From positions 1 through 14,049 of the forward strand of contig CATJZL010000072.1 in assembly GCA_949745755.1 (NCBI GenBank): DNA of 14,049 bases. Reading direction: 5' to 3'. A program made the translations under genes and the position numbers. Under the pieces are notes generated by a model. That model was not told where the DNA came from. It worked only from the letters and a program-made list of their open reading frames with translations, and made no database searches. The stretch comes from UBA2730 sp022793235. GTDB taxonomy: Bacteria > Bacillota_I > Bacilli_A > RF39 > UBA660. Positions within the stretch are counted from its first letter, which is position 1. The number at the start of each line of letters is the position of its first letter. Shown here piece after piece: positions 1 to 5,875 of this stretch.

Positions 1-603
1 TATGGAATATTTCTTATGATGTGTTTAGCAAAAAAATTCCCAATTCAAGCAAAGACAGATTATAAAATGGATTATTCACAATATATGTTAACGACTGAAG
101 TAAGAAATAAAACAGCAGGTATTATTGGACTTGGAACAATAGGTTCTAAAATAGCAGATATGTGTCAAGCATTAGGTATGAATGTTATATATTGGAATAG
201 AAGTGAAAAACAAAATAAATATAAAAAAGTAGATTTAGAAATTATATTTAAAGAAGCGGATTTTATTTTTCCAGCATTTGCTACAAATGAAGAAACAAGT
301 AAACTAATAACAGATGATTTAATCAATATAATGAAAGGCAATGCGTTTATTAATATAGTTAATAATCCTAGAGAATTGTATAATCATGATTTACTTCTTA
401 ATAGGGCTGAAAAAGAAGAAATAAGTTATGCTTTTGAATTATATGGCAATGAGAAAAAGATGTATGATTATAAAGGAAATATTATGGCTACTGCCCCTTA
501 TGCTTTCTATACAAAAGAAGCAATTGATAGATTAGTTGCAATATGGTGTGATAATGTAATCGATTTAGTAAAAGATATACCTCAAAATGTAGTAAATAAA
601 TAA
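1..603 (+). CDS. D-isomer-specific 2-hydroxyacid dehydrogenase, NAD(P)-binding part (5' end outside window)
   Basis: The frame is open from base 1, so the N-terminal substrate-binding half lies upstream and this is the C-terminal two thirds. The Rossmann dinucleotide motif GLGTIG is encoded at 127-144. The second beta strand is followed by N-R-S instead of an acidic residue, which in this family usually favours NADP over NAD. The family normally uses Arg, Glu and His for hydride transfer between 2-oxoacids and D-2-hydroxyacids. Here an Arg (370-372) sits in a distorted loop (NNPREL rather than NxxRG), an AFE segment follows, and the position expected to hold the catalytic His (P-H) reads Pro-Tyr (Tyr codon 499-501). 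The fold assignment is firm, but activity is doubtful; it could be a divergent paralog with another role. The gene ends with TAA and no clear U-tailed terminator follows. Confidence 0.8.
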   Translation, partial: YGIFLMMCLAKKFPIQAKTDYKMDYSQYMLTTEVRNKTAGIIGLGTIGSKIADMCQALGMNVIYWNRSEKQNKYKKVDLEIIFKEADFIFPAFATNEETSKLITDDLINIMKGNAFINIVNNPRELYNHDLLLNRAEKEEISYAFELYGNEKKMYDYKGNIMATAPYAFYTKEAIDRLVAIWCDNVIDLVKDIPQNVVNK

Positions 604-628
604 TAAAAAGCTAAAGTTTGATTACAAA

Positions 629-682
629 ATGACAAGATGACAGTTATTTGAGCCACCCTCATTATCATTGTCATCTTGTCAT
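629..682. repeat. 14-bp perfect inverted repeat made of four ATGACA boxes (candidate operator)
   Basis: The left arm is ATGACAAGATGACA (629-642) and the right arm is its exact reverse complement (669-682), with 26 nt between. Each arm is itself a tandem pair of the hexamer ATGACA spaced by 2 bp (period 8 bp), giving four boxes at 629, 637, 669 and 677. There is no U-tract on either side, so it is not a typical terminator. The right arm contains the -35 box of the next promoter, which suggests a binding site for a regulator. That regulator is not identifiable in the window. Confidence 0.7.
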
Positions 683-704
683 AGAAAAGTAACAAAAATA
701 TGAT
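676..704 (+). promoter_or_regulatory. Sigma-A promoter of the PHP-ATPase operon
   Basis: TTGTCA (676-681) and TATGAT (699-704) are separated by exactly 17 nt, each one mismatch from consensus. Transcription would start near 711. This rules out the ATG at 700, which lies inside the -10 box, and supports translation from 733. The -35 is inside the right arm of the inverted repeat at 629-682, so a protein bound there would block the polymerase. Confidence 0.65.
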
Positions 705-732
705 TATCCCCTGTAGTGAAGGAAGTGGTAAT

Positions 733-3123
733 ATGGAAAAAATTATAGATAGTGGGAATAAAGTTGATTTTCATATTCATTCTATTGCATCTAAACATAA
801 AGAAAGTGATGACTGTGTAGATTTATCTACAATAGAAAATATTGATATTTTAATAAAAAATCTTAATGATAGAAAAGTAAATATGTGTGCTATCTCTGAC
901 CATGATAATTTTGATTTTAATTTATATAAAAGGTTGAAGGAAGAAGAATCTAAAGGGAGTATTAAAAAAATATTTCCAGCAGTTGAATTTTCAGTTACAT
1001 ATGATAAAAAGGTATTACATATCATTACGATATTTGATGATGAAGATGAAGAAAAAATAAAAAAAATACAGAGTGAAGTATTTGACGTTAATAACCATAA
1101 ACCTTTGTACGATGATATTAAATTAAATTCATTTTCAGAAAGCAAATATTTAAATATTATTAAAAATATTGGTGCAAATATAGTTATGATAGCACATCAA
1201 AAAGAAACATTATCTAGCAAAGAAACGAGAACTCATGATGTAAAAGATTTGGGCAATGAAAAATTTGATGAATTAGTATTTTTAGATTATTTTGAATCTT
1301 TTGAATTTAAGAGCAAAAAGAATGAAATTTTTAATAAATATTATTATGAAAAAAATAAAGATAAATATAAAGATGCTACATTAAGATTTATAACTGGTTC
1401 TGATTGCCATAGATGGACAGATTATCCAGAAGAAAATGATGAATTTTCATTTACTTATTTAAAATGTTTACCAACTTTTAGAGGTCTAGCAATGGCTATA
1501 ACAAATGTAAAAAGAATTAATTTTGTTAATAATTTTTATTCTACTTCTGATAAGTATTTAAAAAACATAAATGTCGAAATAAATAATCAAAAATATGATA
1601 TAAAGCTATCAAGAGGAATTAATGTAATTATTGGTGATAATTCTATTGGAAAGTCATTATTAATACACAAATTAACCAATTATGAATTTTTAAATGACGA
1701 AACATTAAAACAAAATTATGAGGAATATTTAGCAAATAAACAAATTAAAGTTTTATCCACAATCTCTCGAGAAAATATTTCCAAATTTGATGGTCAAGGT
1801 TCGATTAGAAGAATGTTTGAAAACAAATCTTTTGATGCGGATTCTTTCATAAATAGTTTTTTTCCGCCTGATCCCTTAATAAATAAATATATAGAGAAAT
1901 ATCAAACCGAAGTAGAAAATTATATTTCCATATTAAAAAATAAAGAGGAATTAAAGCAATCGAAAACTAAGTTAAATAGTATTACAATTTCTATCATAGA
2001 GGCATCTTCAAAATCATTAAATTTAAAGAAAATTCCTCAGGCAACTATAAATGTAATAAATGCAAAAATTAAAAAAATTGGTAAAATAGTTGAACATTTT
2101 GAATCAATTAATCATTTATTAAAAATTATTAAAGATAATGAATTCTTTGATGATATTGATAAAAAATATATTGAAGATAGCATAAATAATAATTTAACAT
2201 TAATAGAAAAATATAAAGCTAAAATTAAATTAAATGAATTTGAGATTTCAAAAATGAATGTAATAAATAATATTTTTGATTTAAAAAGTAAAGAATATGA
2301 TAAAACAAGAACTGATGAAACCGAGAAAATCTCTAACTATGAAAATGATAAAGATATTTTTGCAAACAACATTATTGATTATTATTTTAAAACGAAAAAA
2401 GAAATGACATATAAACCTAATGTAGAAAAAGAAACATTACCAGTAAATACCAATAAAATAGGAAAATATCGTTTTGTTACTAAAACAAATATTAAAGAAG
2501 TTTCAGATGAAAATTTGATTTCTTTAATGAAAACTGTTTTAGGGAAAAGTATCAAAGATGTAAATTCAATCGATTCAACGCATATACCAGATAAATTTAA
2601 TAATAGAGGCAAAGAAACATCTTATAAAGATAAACTTGACAACTTAAGGAAGGAATTAAATGATGCGATTAAAGAATCTTTTAAGATAAAGAATGCAATT
2701 AATGATGCTAGTAATAAAGATGTAACATCAGAGTTATCAGCAGGCTTCAATTCAAAAATATATTTTGATTTGATTTCTTATCAAAACGATGATAATCGTA
2801 TATATATTATTGATCAACCAGAAGATGATGTTTCTCAAACTGCAATAAAGAAAAATTTATTAGAAGATTTTTATGATATGAGTAAAAATAGACAAATTAT
2901 TCTAATTACACATAATCCACAATTTATTGTTAATCTTGATGTAGATAATGTAATATTTATTGGTAAGAATGAGAATGAAGAGATATTTGTAAGTAATGGA
3001 GCTTTAGAATATTATGATAAAGACTATGATATTCTTGAAATAGTTGCTGATAATATCGAAGGTGGTATTGATTCAATAAATGAAAGGTGGAAAAGATATG
3101 ATAAAAACATATACAATGTTTAA
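733..3123 (+). CDS. PHP-domain phosphoesterase fused to an SMC/ABC-type ATPase (TrlF-like)
   Basis: Protein of 796 aa. The start at 733 is chosen because AAGGA lies 9 nt upstream and the promoter -10 covers the earlier ATG at 700. The N-terminal half is a PHP metal-dependent phosphoesterase: H14-x-H16, D56-H57-D58, E85, H96, H155 and D224-x-H226 match the family's metal-binding positions. The second half is an ABC/SMC-like ATPase: Walker A GDNSIGKS (301-308), a long Lys/Glu/Asn-rich, probably coiled-coil insertion (about 390-660), signature LSAG (668-671), Walker B ending in IIDQPEDD (D694 to D699) and an H-loop His at 727. The domain order matches proteins that I recall being annotated as TrlF-family AAA-like ATPases. 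These are predicted to act on nucleic acid and often occur in mobile or defence contexts, but the substrate is unknown to me. All key residues are intact. The 3' end overlaps the next gene by 26 bp. Confidence 0.85.
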   Translation: MEKIIDSGNKVDFHIHSIASKHKESDDCVDLSTIENIDILIKNLNDRKVNMCAISDHDNFDFNLYKRLKEEESKGSIKKIFPAVEFSVTYDKKVLHIITIFDDEDEEKIKKIQSEVFDVNNHKPLYDDIKLNSFSESKYLNIIKNIGANIVMIAHQKETLSSKETRTHDVKDLGNEKFDELVFLDYFESFEFKSKKNEIFNKYYYEKNKDKYKDATLRFITGSDCHRWTDYPEENDEFSFTYLKCLPTFRGLAMAITNVKRINFVNNFYSTSDKYLKNINVEINNQKYDIKLSRGINVIIGDNSIGKSLLIHKLTNYEFLNDETLKQNYEEYLANKQIKVLSTISRENISKFDGQGSIRRMFENKSFDADSFINSFFPPDPLINKYIEKYQTEVENYISILKNKEELKQSKTKLNSITISIIEASSKSLNLKKIPQATINVINAKIKKIGKIVEHFESINHLLKIIKDNEFFDDIDKKYIEDSINNNLTLIEKYKAKIKLNEFEISKMNVINNIFDLKSKEYDKTRTDETEKISNYENDKDIFANNIIDYYFKTKKEMTYKPNVEKETLPVNTNKIGKYRFVTKTNIKEVSDENLISLMKTVLGKSIKDVNSIDSTHIPDKFNNRGKETSYKDKLDNLRKELNDAIKESFKIKNAINDASNKDVTSELSAGFNSKIYFDLISYQNDDNRIYIIDQPEDDVSQTAIKKNLLEDFYDMSKNRQIILITHNPQFIVNLDVDNVIFIGKNENEEIFVSNGALEYYDKDYDILEIVADNIEGGIDSINERWKRYDKNIYNV

Positions 3124-3382
3124 TAAAGATGATAAATACACAATTTTTAATGATAATCAAGAGGAAATCTTTGAAATACCCAAAAAAACTTTAAGTATAG
3201 ATGGAAAAACACTGTATGATGTAATATTTTCGGATTTTGAAAAAGGTGATGGTATAAAATTAGATAAAGATAAATCAATTGATGAATCCGATGATAAATT
3301 ATCAATAGCTGTTTATAATAATGTTAAAGAAATAATTGATAAAATTGTAACAGGTATTAACGATTCTGAAGAAGAAAAATAA
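3098..3382 (+). CDS. Small acidic protein coupled to the PHP-ATPase, function unknown
   Basis: Protein of 94 aa starting at ATG 3098, with AAAGGTGG 8-9 nt upstream inside the end of the ATPase gene. An ATG at 3080 exists but lies upstream of that ribosome binding site. The gene overlaps the ATPase stop by 26 bp, so translation is probably coupled. The product is rich in Asp, Glu and Lys, has no membrane segment and no cysteine, and ends in a very acidic tail. It contains short alternating hydrophobic stretches (YTIFN, IFEIP, LYDVIF) that could form a small beta fold, then a helix near the C terminus. I recognise no family. By position it is a partner, regulator or inhibitor of the ATPase (inference). 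Its stop codon runs directly into the terminator at 3381. Confidence 0.75.
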   Translation: MIKTYTMFNKDDKYTIFNDNQEEIFEIPKKTLSIDGKTLYDVIFSDFEKGDGIKLDKDKSIDESDDKLSIAVYNNVKEIIDKIVTGINDSEEEK

Positions 3383-3415
3383 AAGGTAGCTGAAAATATA
3401 ATTCAACTACCTTTT
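3381..3415 (+). terminator. Intrinsic terminator of the PHP-ATPase operon
   Basis: AAAAGGTAGCTGAA (3381-3394) pairs with TTCAACTACCTTTT (3402-3415) with a single C-A mismatch, and the 3' arm ends in TTTT. It begins inside the TAA stop of the small acidic gene. Both arms also carry the decamer repeat described at 3385-3656. Confidence 0.75.
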
Positions 3416-3656
3416 CAACTACCAAAATTTTAAAATTCATATAATACTTGCTAAATTTAAGTGTTTTAAATCCTATTAAAATAAAGGTAAAAGTATTTAA
3501 ATAAACTTTGAAGTGCGTGAACTCCAACCGCCCCCTGAAGAGCCCATTTTGGGCTCATTTTTGTTTGATTGAAAGGGCTCTAGTTTAATTTTTTTAGTTT
3601 CAACCACCATTCAACTACCCAAAATGGTATTTTTTGAAAAGTCTAAGGTGGTTTAA
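3385..3656. repeat. Six-copy decamer array TTCAACYACC, symmetric, next to integrase remnant
   Basis: Copies are at 3385-3394 (minus, TTCAGCTACC), 3402-3411 (plus), 3414-3423 (plus), 3599-3608 (plus, TTCAACCACC), 3610-3619 (plus) and 3647-3656 (minus, TTAAACCACC). The orientation pattern is minus-plus-plus, then plus-plus-minus. The tandem pairs have periods of 12 and 11 bp, about one helical turn. This resembles the arm-type sites bound by the N-terminal domain of phage and Tn916-type integrases, and the remnant of such an integrase begins 7 bp away. Function is inferred from layout only. Confidence 0.55.
3540..3562 (+). terminator. Strong intrinsic terminator after a GC-rich block
   Basis: GAGCCCA (3540-3546), a TTT loop and TGGGCTC (3550-3556) form a perfect 7-bp GC-rich stem followed by ATTTTT. 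Immediately upstream is a GC-rich stretch (about 3510-3540) in otherwise AT-rich DNA. No coding frame ends here, so the terminator may belong to a small RNA or be the relic of a host gene end. A further GGGCTC at 3575-3580 could form an alternative pairing. Confidence 0.65.
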
Positions 3657-3662
3657 TTGAGT

Positions 3663-4153
3663 TTAAGTTAAATTATTTATGGTATTTACAATATCATTTA
3701 ATTTATTTTTATACATATGTGAATAAGTATTTAATGTTTCATCAATTTTAGTATGACCTAGATATTTAGCAACTATAGTAATGTTTGCTCCATTGTTTAT
3801 TAAAAGTGATGCTCAACTATGTCTAAAATCATGGATTCTTATTTGTTTAAGACCCGCTTTTTTGCAAAGTAAATTTTTATAACATCTAACTTTAGAATTA
3901 GTAATAGGATCATCTTTACCAAAAAGAAACCATTTAGTATTAAATCCATATACCTTTTTATCACTTTCTAATAGCATTTTAAGGTCATTTAAGAGTATAT
4001 CTGGTATTGGTATAATTCTTGTCTTTGGAGTTGTAAGAGAGTAGTATTTAGATGACTCACTACCTATTGATACAACATTTTTATTAACTCCTAATAATTT
4101 TTCTTCAAAATCTATATCTTCCCAAGTAAGTGCTCTTGCTTCTCCTTCAATGT
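3663..4153 (-). pseudogene. Tyrosine recombinase (phage/ICE-type integrase), catalytic-domain remnant
   Basis: Read on the minus strand from the IS junction to the TAA at 3663-3665, this encodes the C-terminal catalytic domain. It begins in the conserved GEARALTW segment and continues through TPKTRIIPIP (catalytic Lys), HDFRH (His and Arg), KYLGHT (His) and NTYSHM (nucleophile Tyr). Family members cut and rejoin DNA at att sites and are typically 360-400 aa; about 164 codons remain. The gene is dead for two reasons. An in-frame TGA at 3813-3815 interrupts the chain just after HDFRHS. In addition, the N-terminal arm-binding and core-binding domains, with the first catalytic Arg (expected just before GEA), are absent, cut off at the IS boundary near 4153. 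The 3' end faces the decamer array, the usual arrangement of int and att. Confidence 0.85.
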
Positions 4154-4183
4154 CATCAGTTTAAGAAACTACATAAGAAATGA
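4154..4183 (+). repeat. Left outer inverted repeat of the IS
   Basis: Thirty bases beginning CATCAGTTTAAGAAACTAC and ending AAATGA, exactly complementary to 5327-5356. The canonical IS150-type end (TGA...) begins at 4181, so most of this repeat lies outside the expected tip of the element. Confidence 0.85.
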
Positions 4184-4234
4184 AATGCACCCCTTAGGGT
4201 AGACATTTAATAAAAAACTAGTTTATGTTAGAAT

Positions 4235-4258
4235 ACACTTCCGAAAGGAGGTGTTTTT
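4235..4258 (+). promoter_or_regulatory. Hairpin hiding the orfA ribosome binding site
   Basis: ACACTTCC (4235-4242), a GAAA tetraloop and GGAGGTGT (4247-4254) form an 8-bp stem with one G-U pair, followed by a run of T. The 3' arm contains the AGGAGG sequence of orfA. The structure looks like a terminator placed over the ribosome binding site. In transposons such structures are known to block expression from read-through transcripts, while a transcript starting inside the stem would escape. Confidence 0.6.
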
Positions 4259-4260
4259 CT

Positions 4261-4551
4261 GTGGCTTCAAAAGGGCAAAAATTTAAGAAACATAATAATG
4301 ATATTAAAGAGATTATATTAGATAGATATCTAAAAAGAGAATCAAGTGTATCATTAGGAAAAGAATTTGGAATATCACAAAATACGATTCAAACATGTGG
4401 TAAACAAATAAAATGGCCTGAAAAATATAAGAAATTTGGTAAACGTGGTCGTCCTAAAGAAAAGAACTTAACAAAAGAGGACTATAAAGAAAGATATGAG
4501 ATACTAAAAAAATACCAGGCCTTCCTCAAGGTACAACGAGAGAGAAAGTAA
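4261..4551 (+). CDS. IS3-family transposase OrfA (helix-turn-helix subunit)
   Basis: Protein of 96 aa using GTG at 4261, 7 nt after AGGAGGTG; an upstream ATG at 4225 is not preceded by a ribosome binding site. The N-terminal half is a helix-turn-helix (SVSLGKEFGISQNTIQ) that binds the IS ends. A basic linker (KRGRPKEK) and a C-terminal helix (YKERYEILKKYQAFLK) follow, the usual layout of IS150-type OrfA including the leucine-zipper-like end. Where relatives commonly have a Trp after the helix-turn-helix, this copy has Cys-Gly. The frame is intact and overlaps orfB (4500-4551) in the -1 frame, so a fused OrfAB would need ribosomal frameshifting. Without a working OrfB the protein cannot transpose the element on its own. 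Confidence 0.8.
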   Translation: MASKGQKFKKHNNDIKEIILDRYLKRESSVSLGKEFGISQNTIQTCGKQIKWPEKYKKFGKRGRPKEKNLTKEDYKERYEILKKYQAFLKVQRERK

Positions 4552-5172
4552 CTTTTATTAATCTCTATAGAGATAATTATAAGTTATACAATATGTGTGC
4601 TGTATTAGAAATAAGTCCTAAAACTTATTATAAATATAGAAATAAGGAAGATCCTGATTATTATGATTATTTAGTAATTAAAGAAATATTTGATGACTCT
4701 AAAGGCACATATGGTTATTGTAGAATTGTGGAAGGCTTAAAAATTAAATATGGAGTTATAATGAATAGAAAGAAGGTTTTAAGAATAATGAAAAAATATA
4801 ATTTAATGCCCGAATATATAAGAAAGGCAAAAAAGAAAAATAAGAATTAAAGATAATGTTAGGACAAATTTATTAAATAGAAATTTTAATACTGATGCAC
4901 CAAATAAAGTATGGGATACAGATGTAACATATCTAATATTTAAAAGTGCAAGAGTTTATCTATCAACAATTATAGATTTATATGACAGAAAAGTTGTTGC
5001 GTATAAAATATCAAAACATAATGATAATCAACTTGTTATGAATACTTTAAATAATGCTTTAAGCAAAAGAAAAGATGTATCTGAATTAATATTACATTCC
5101 GACCAAGGATTCCAGTATACATCTTATAAATACAAAGCAATTTGTGAGTCTAGATGTTCTATACATGATTAA
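4500..5172 (+). pseudogene. IS3-family transposase OrfB (DDE integrase), frameshifted and C-terminally deleted
   Basis: The frame opens after TGA 4497-4499 and overlaps orfA in the -1 phase. A seven-A run (4506-4512), followed by a small hairpin (4520-4531), is a plausible slippage site. The first segment runs to TAA 4848-4850 and includes the IS150-type region SPKTYYKYR and KGTYGYCRI (relatives have YGYRRI). The frame then shifts by one base in the A-rich stretch 4823-4847. The second segment, from about 4841 to TAA 5170-5172, carries NLLNRNF, VWDTDVTY (catalytic Asp codon 4921-4923) and HSDQGFQYT (second Asp, 5101-5103). The sequence departs from the family right after the KAICES segment, and the region with the third catalytic residue (Glu) and the end of the domain, about 100 aa, is missing. 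No active DDE transposase can be made. Confidence 0.85.
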
Positions 5173-5231
5173 TTTATTAATTAATAACAAATAAAGACAA
5201 GCTTTATTTGAATAAATATTATATGTACAAT

Positions 5232-5283
5232 AAAAAATCAAGGGTCTAAGATGAACTCACTTCGTTCGCCCTTGATTTTTTTT
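5232..5283. terminator. Strong bidirectional terminator at the right end of the IS
   Basis: AAAAAATCAAGGG (5232-5244) and CCCTTGATTTTTT (5269-5281) are perfectly complementary over 13 bp, with A-run and T-run edges that serve both strands. GAAC/GTTC inside the loop can extend the structure. It would insulate flanking genes from IS transcription, and the reverse. Confidence 0.8.
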
Positions 5284-5326
5284 CTAAACTAGTTTTTAAT
5301 TTGATGGCTCCGAATTGAGGGTCACA

Positions 5327-5356
5327 TCATTTCTTATGTAGTTTCTTAAACTGATG
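5327..5356 (-). repeat. Right outer inverted repeat of the IS
   Basis: Exact reverse complement of 4154-4183 over 30 bp. The inner IS ends are much less similar to each other than these outer arms. Confidence 0.85.
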
Positions 5357-5423
5357 TTTTCCATAATGATATTTTCCTTATAATATAATAATTCTATATA
5401 ATTTACTTAAAAATACTTGCCAA
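5357..5423 (-). promoter_or_regulatory. Orphan promoter, ribosome binding site and ATG reading into the IS (5' stump of a broken gene)
   Basis: On the minus strand, TTGGCA (5418-5423) and TATATA (5395-5400) are spaced by 17 nt. AAGGA lies 10 nt before an ATG at 5362-5364. Only the codons Met-Glu-Asn precede the IS repeat. Reading then passes through the repeat and stops at TAA after 22 codons in total. This is likely the start of a gene destroyed by the IS or by an associated deletion, possibly the integrase whose 3' half lies at 3663-4153. The rest of the gap up to 5554 shows no gene. Confidence 0.5.
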
Positions 5424-5554
5424 ACATTATAAAAGGATACCCTCTAATTTAATATCACTTCATTATACTTAGATTCTTAATAAATAATAAAACATAAAAA
5501 ATAAGACATAAATATTAAAAATTGATATCTTAAAATATATTTAAAATTTTACTA

Positions 5555-5875
5555 CTACATTAAATTTAAAAAATGTCCTACAAAACCAATAATACTTCCT
5601 AAAACAATAGACATAATTGTCATAGCCACTGGACTTTTTTTATCTTCTTTAGAAACTAAAATAATAACTGGAATGGCCATAAGAATCGCAACTACTCCAC
5701 CTCTTAACCACCATAGATTGCCAAACCAATTGATTCCAAAAATAACAAAAGGAACAATAACATAATATAAAAATGCAGATATACAAGAATATTTATCCAC
5801 CTTCATTTTAATCATTGGTAATACATCGATTACTCCTGCAAGAATTCCAATCAATAATGTTAATAAAAAACTCAT
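5555..5875 (-). CDS. Small integral membrane protein, unknown function
   Basis: Protein of 106 aa. ATG 5873-5875 overlaps the TGA of the upstream gene as ATGA, with GGGAGGTG 6 nt before it. Four hydrophobic segments are visible: about residues 3-21 (no charged residue until D17), 30-50, 58-77 and 83-104, joined by short loops containing KMKVDK and KEDKKS. The tight coupling with the zinc-ribbon gene implies equimolar synthesis and a shared task, but I recognise no family. It ends with TAG and only weak AT-rich hairpins follow. Confidence 0.75.
   Translation of the reverse strand: MSFLLTLLIGILAGVIDVLPMIKMKVDKYSCISAFLYYVIVPFVIFGINWFGNLWWLRGGVVAILMAIPVIILVSKEDKKSPVAMTIMSIVLGSIIGFVGHFLNLM

Larger units (their letters stand above)
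4154..5356 (+). mobile_element. Degenerate IS3-family (IS150-like) insertion sequence
   Basis: An element of about 1.2 kb bounded by perfect 30-bp inverted repeats (4154-4183 and 5327-5356). Inside these, canonical IS150-group ends are visible: TGAAATGCACCCCTTAGGGT from 4181, facing a diverged copy that reads TGATGTGACCCTC on the minus strand from 5329, with homology resuming at AAAAACTAGTTTA. It carries orfA, a broken orfB and a terminator near the right end. ATGT occurs at 4150-4153 and 5354-5357 and could be a 4-bp target duplication, although the right copy overlaps the repeat. The element is shorter than usual (IS150-type elements are about 1.4 kb) because the end of orfB is deleted. It lies in the integrase gene. 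Confidence 0.8.

Noticed and set aside
629..682. Terminator of the dehydrogenase gene
   Set aside because: The stem is perfect, but neither strand has a U-tract after it and the loop is 26 nt; overlap with the promoter -35 fits an operator better.
700..732. Start of the PHP-ATPase at the ATG at 700
   Set aside because: That ATG is inside the -10 box TATGAT and has no ribosome binding site; ATG 733 has AAGGA at a good spacing.
3505..3562. 3' end of a tRNA or tmRNA as integration target
   Set aside because: No T-arm GTTCRANTC with matching stem and no CCA-type end could be found; only a GC-rich block plus terminator is supported.
3813..3815. TGA in the integrase read as Trp (Mollicute code 4)
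   Set aside because: Trp is TGG everywhere else in the window, including the same integrase remnant. The gene is already truncated, and TGA serves as a stop in an ATGA overlap at 5872.
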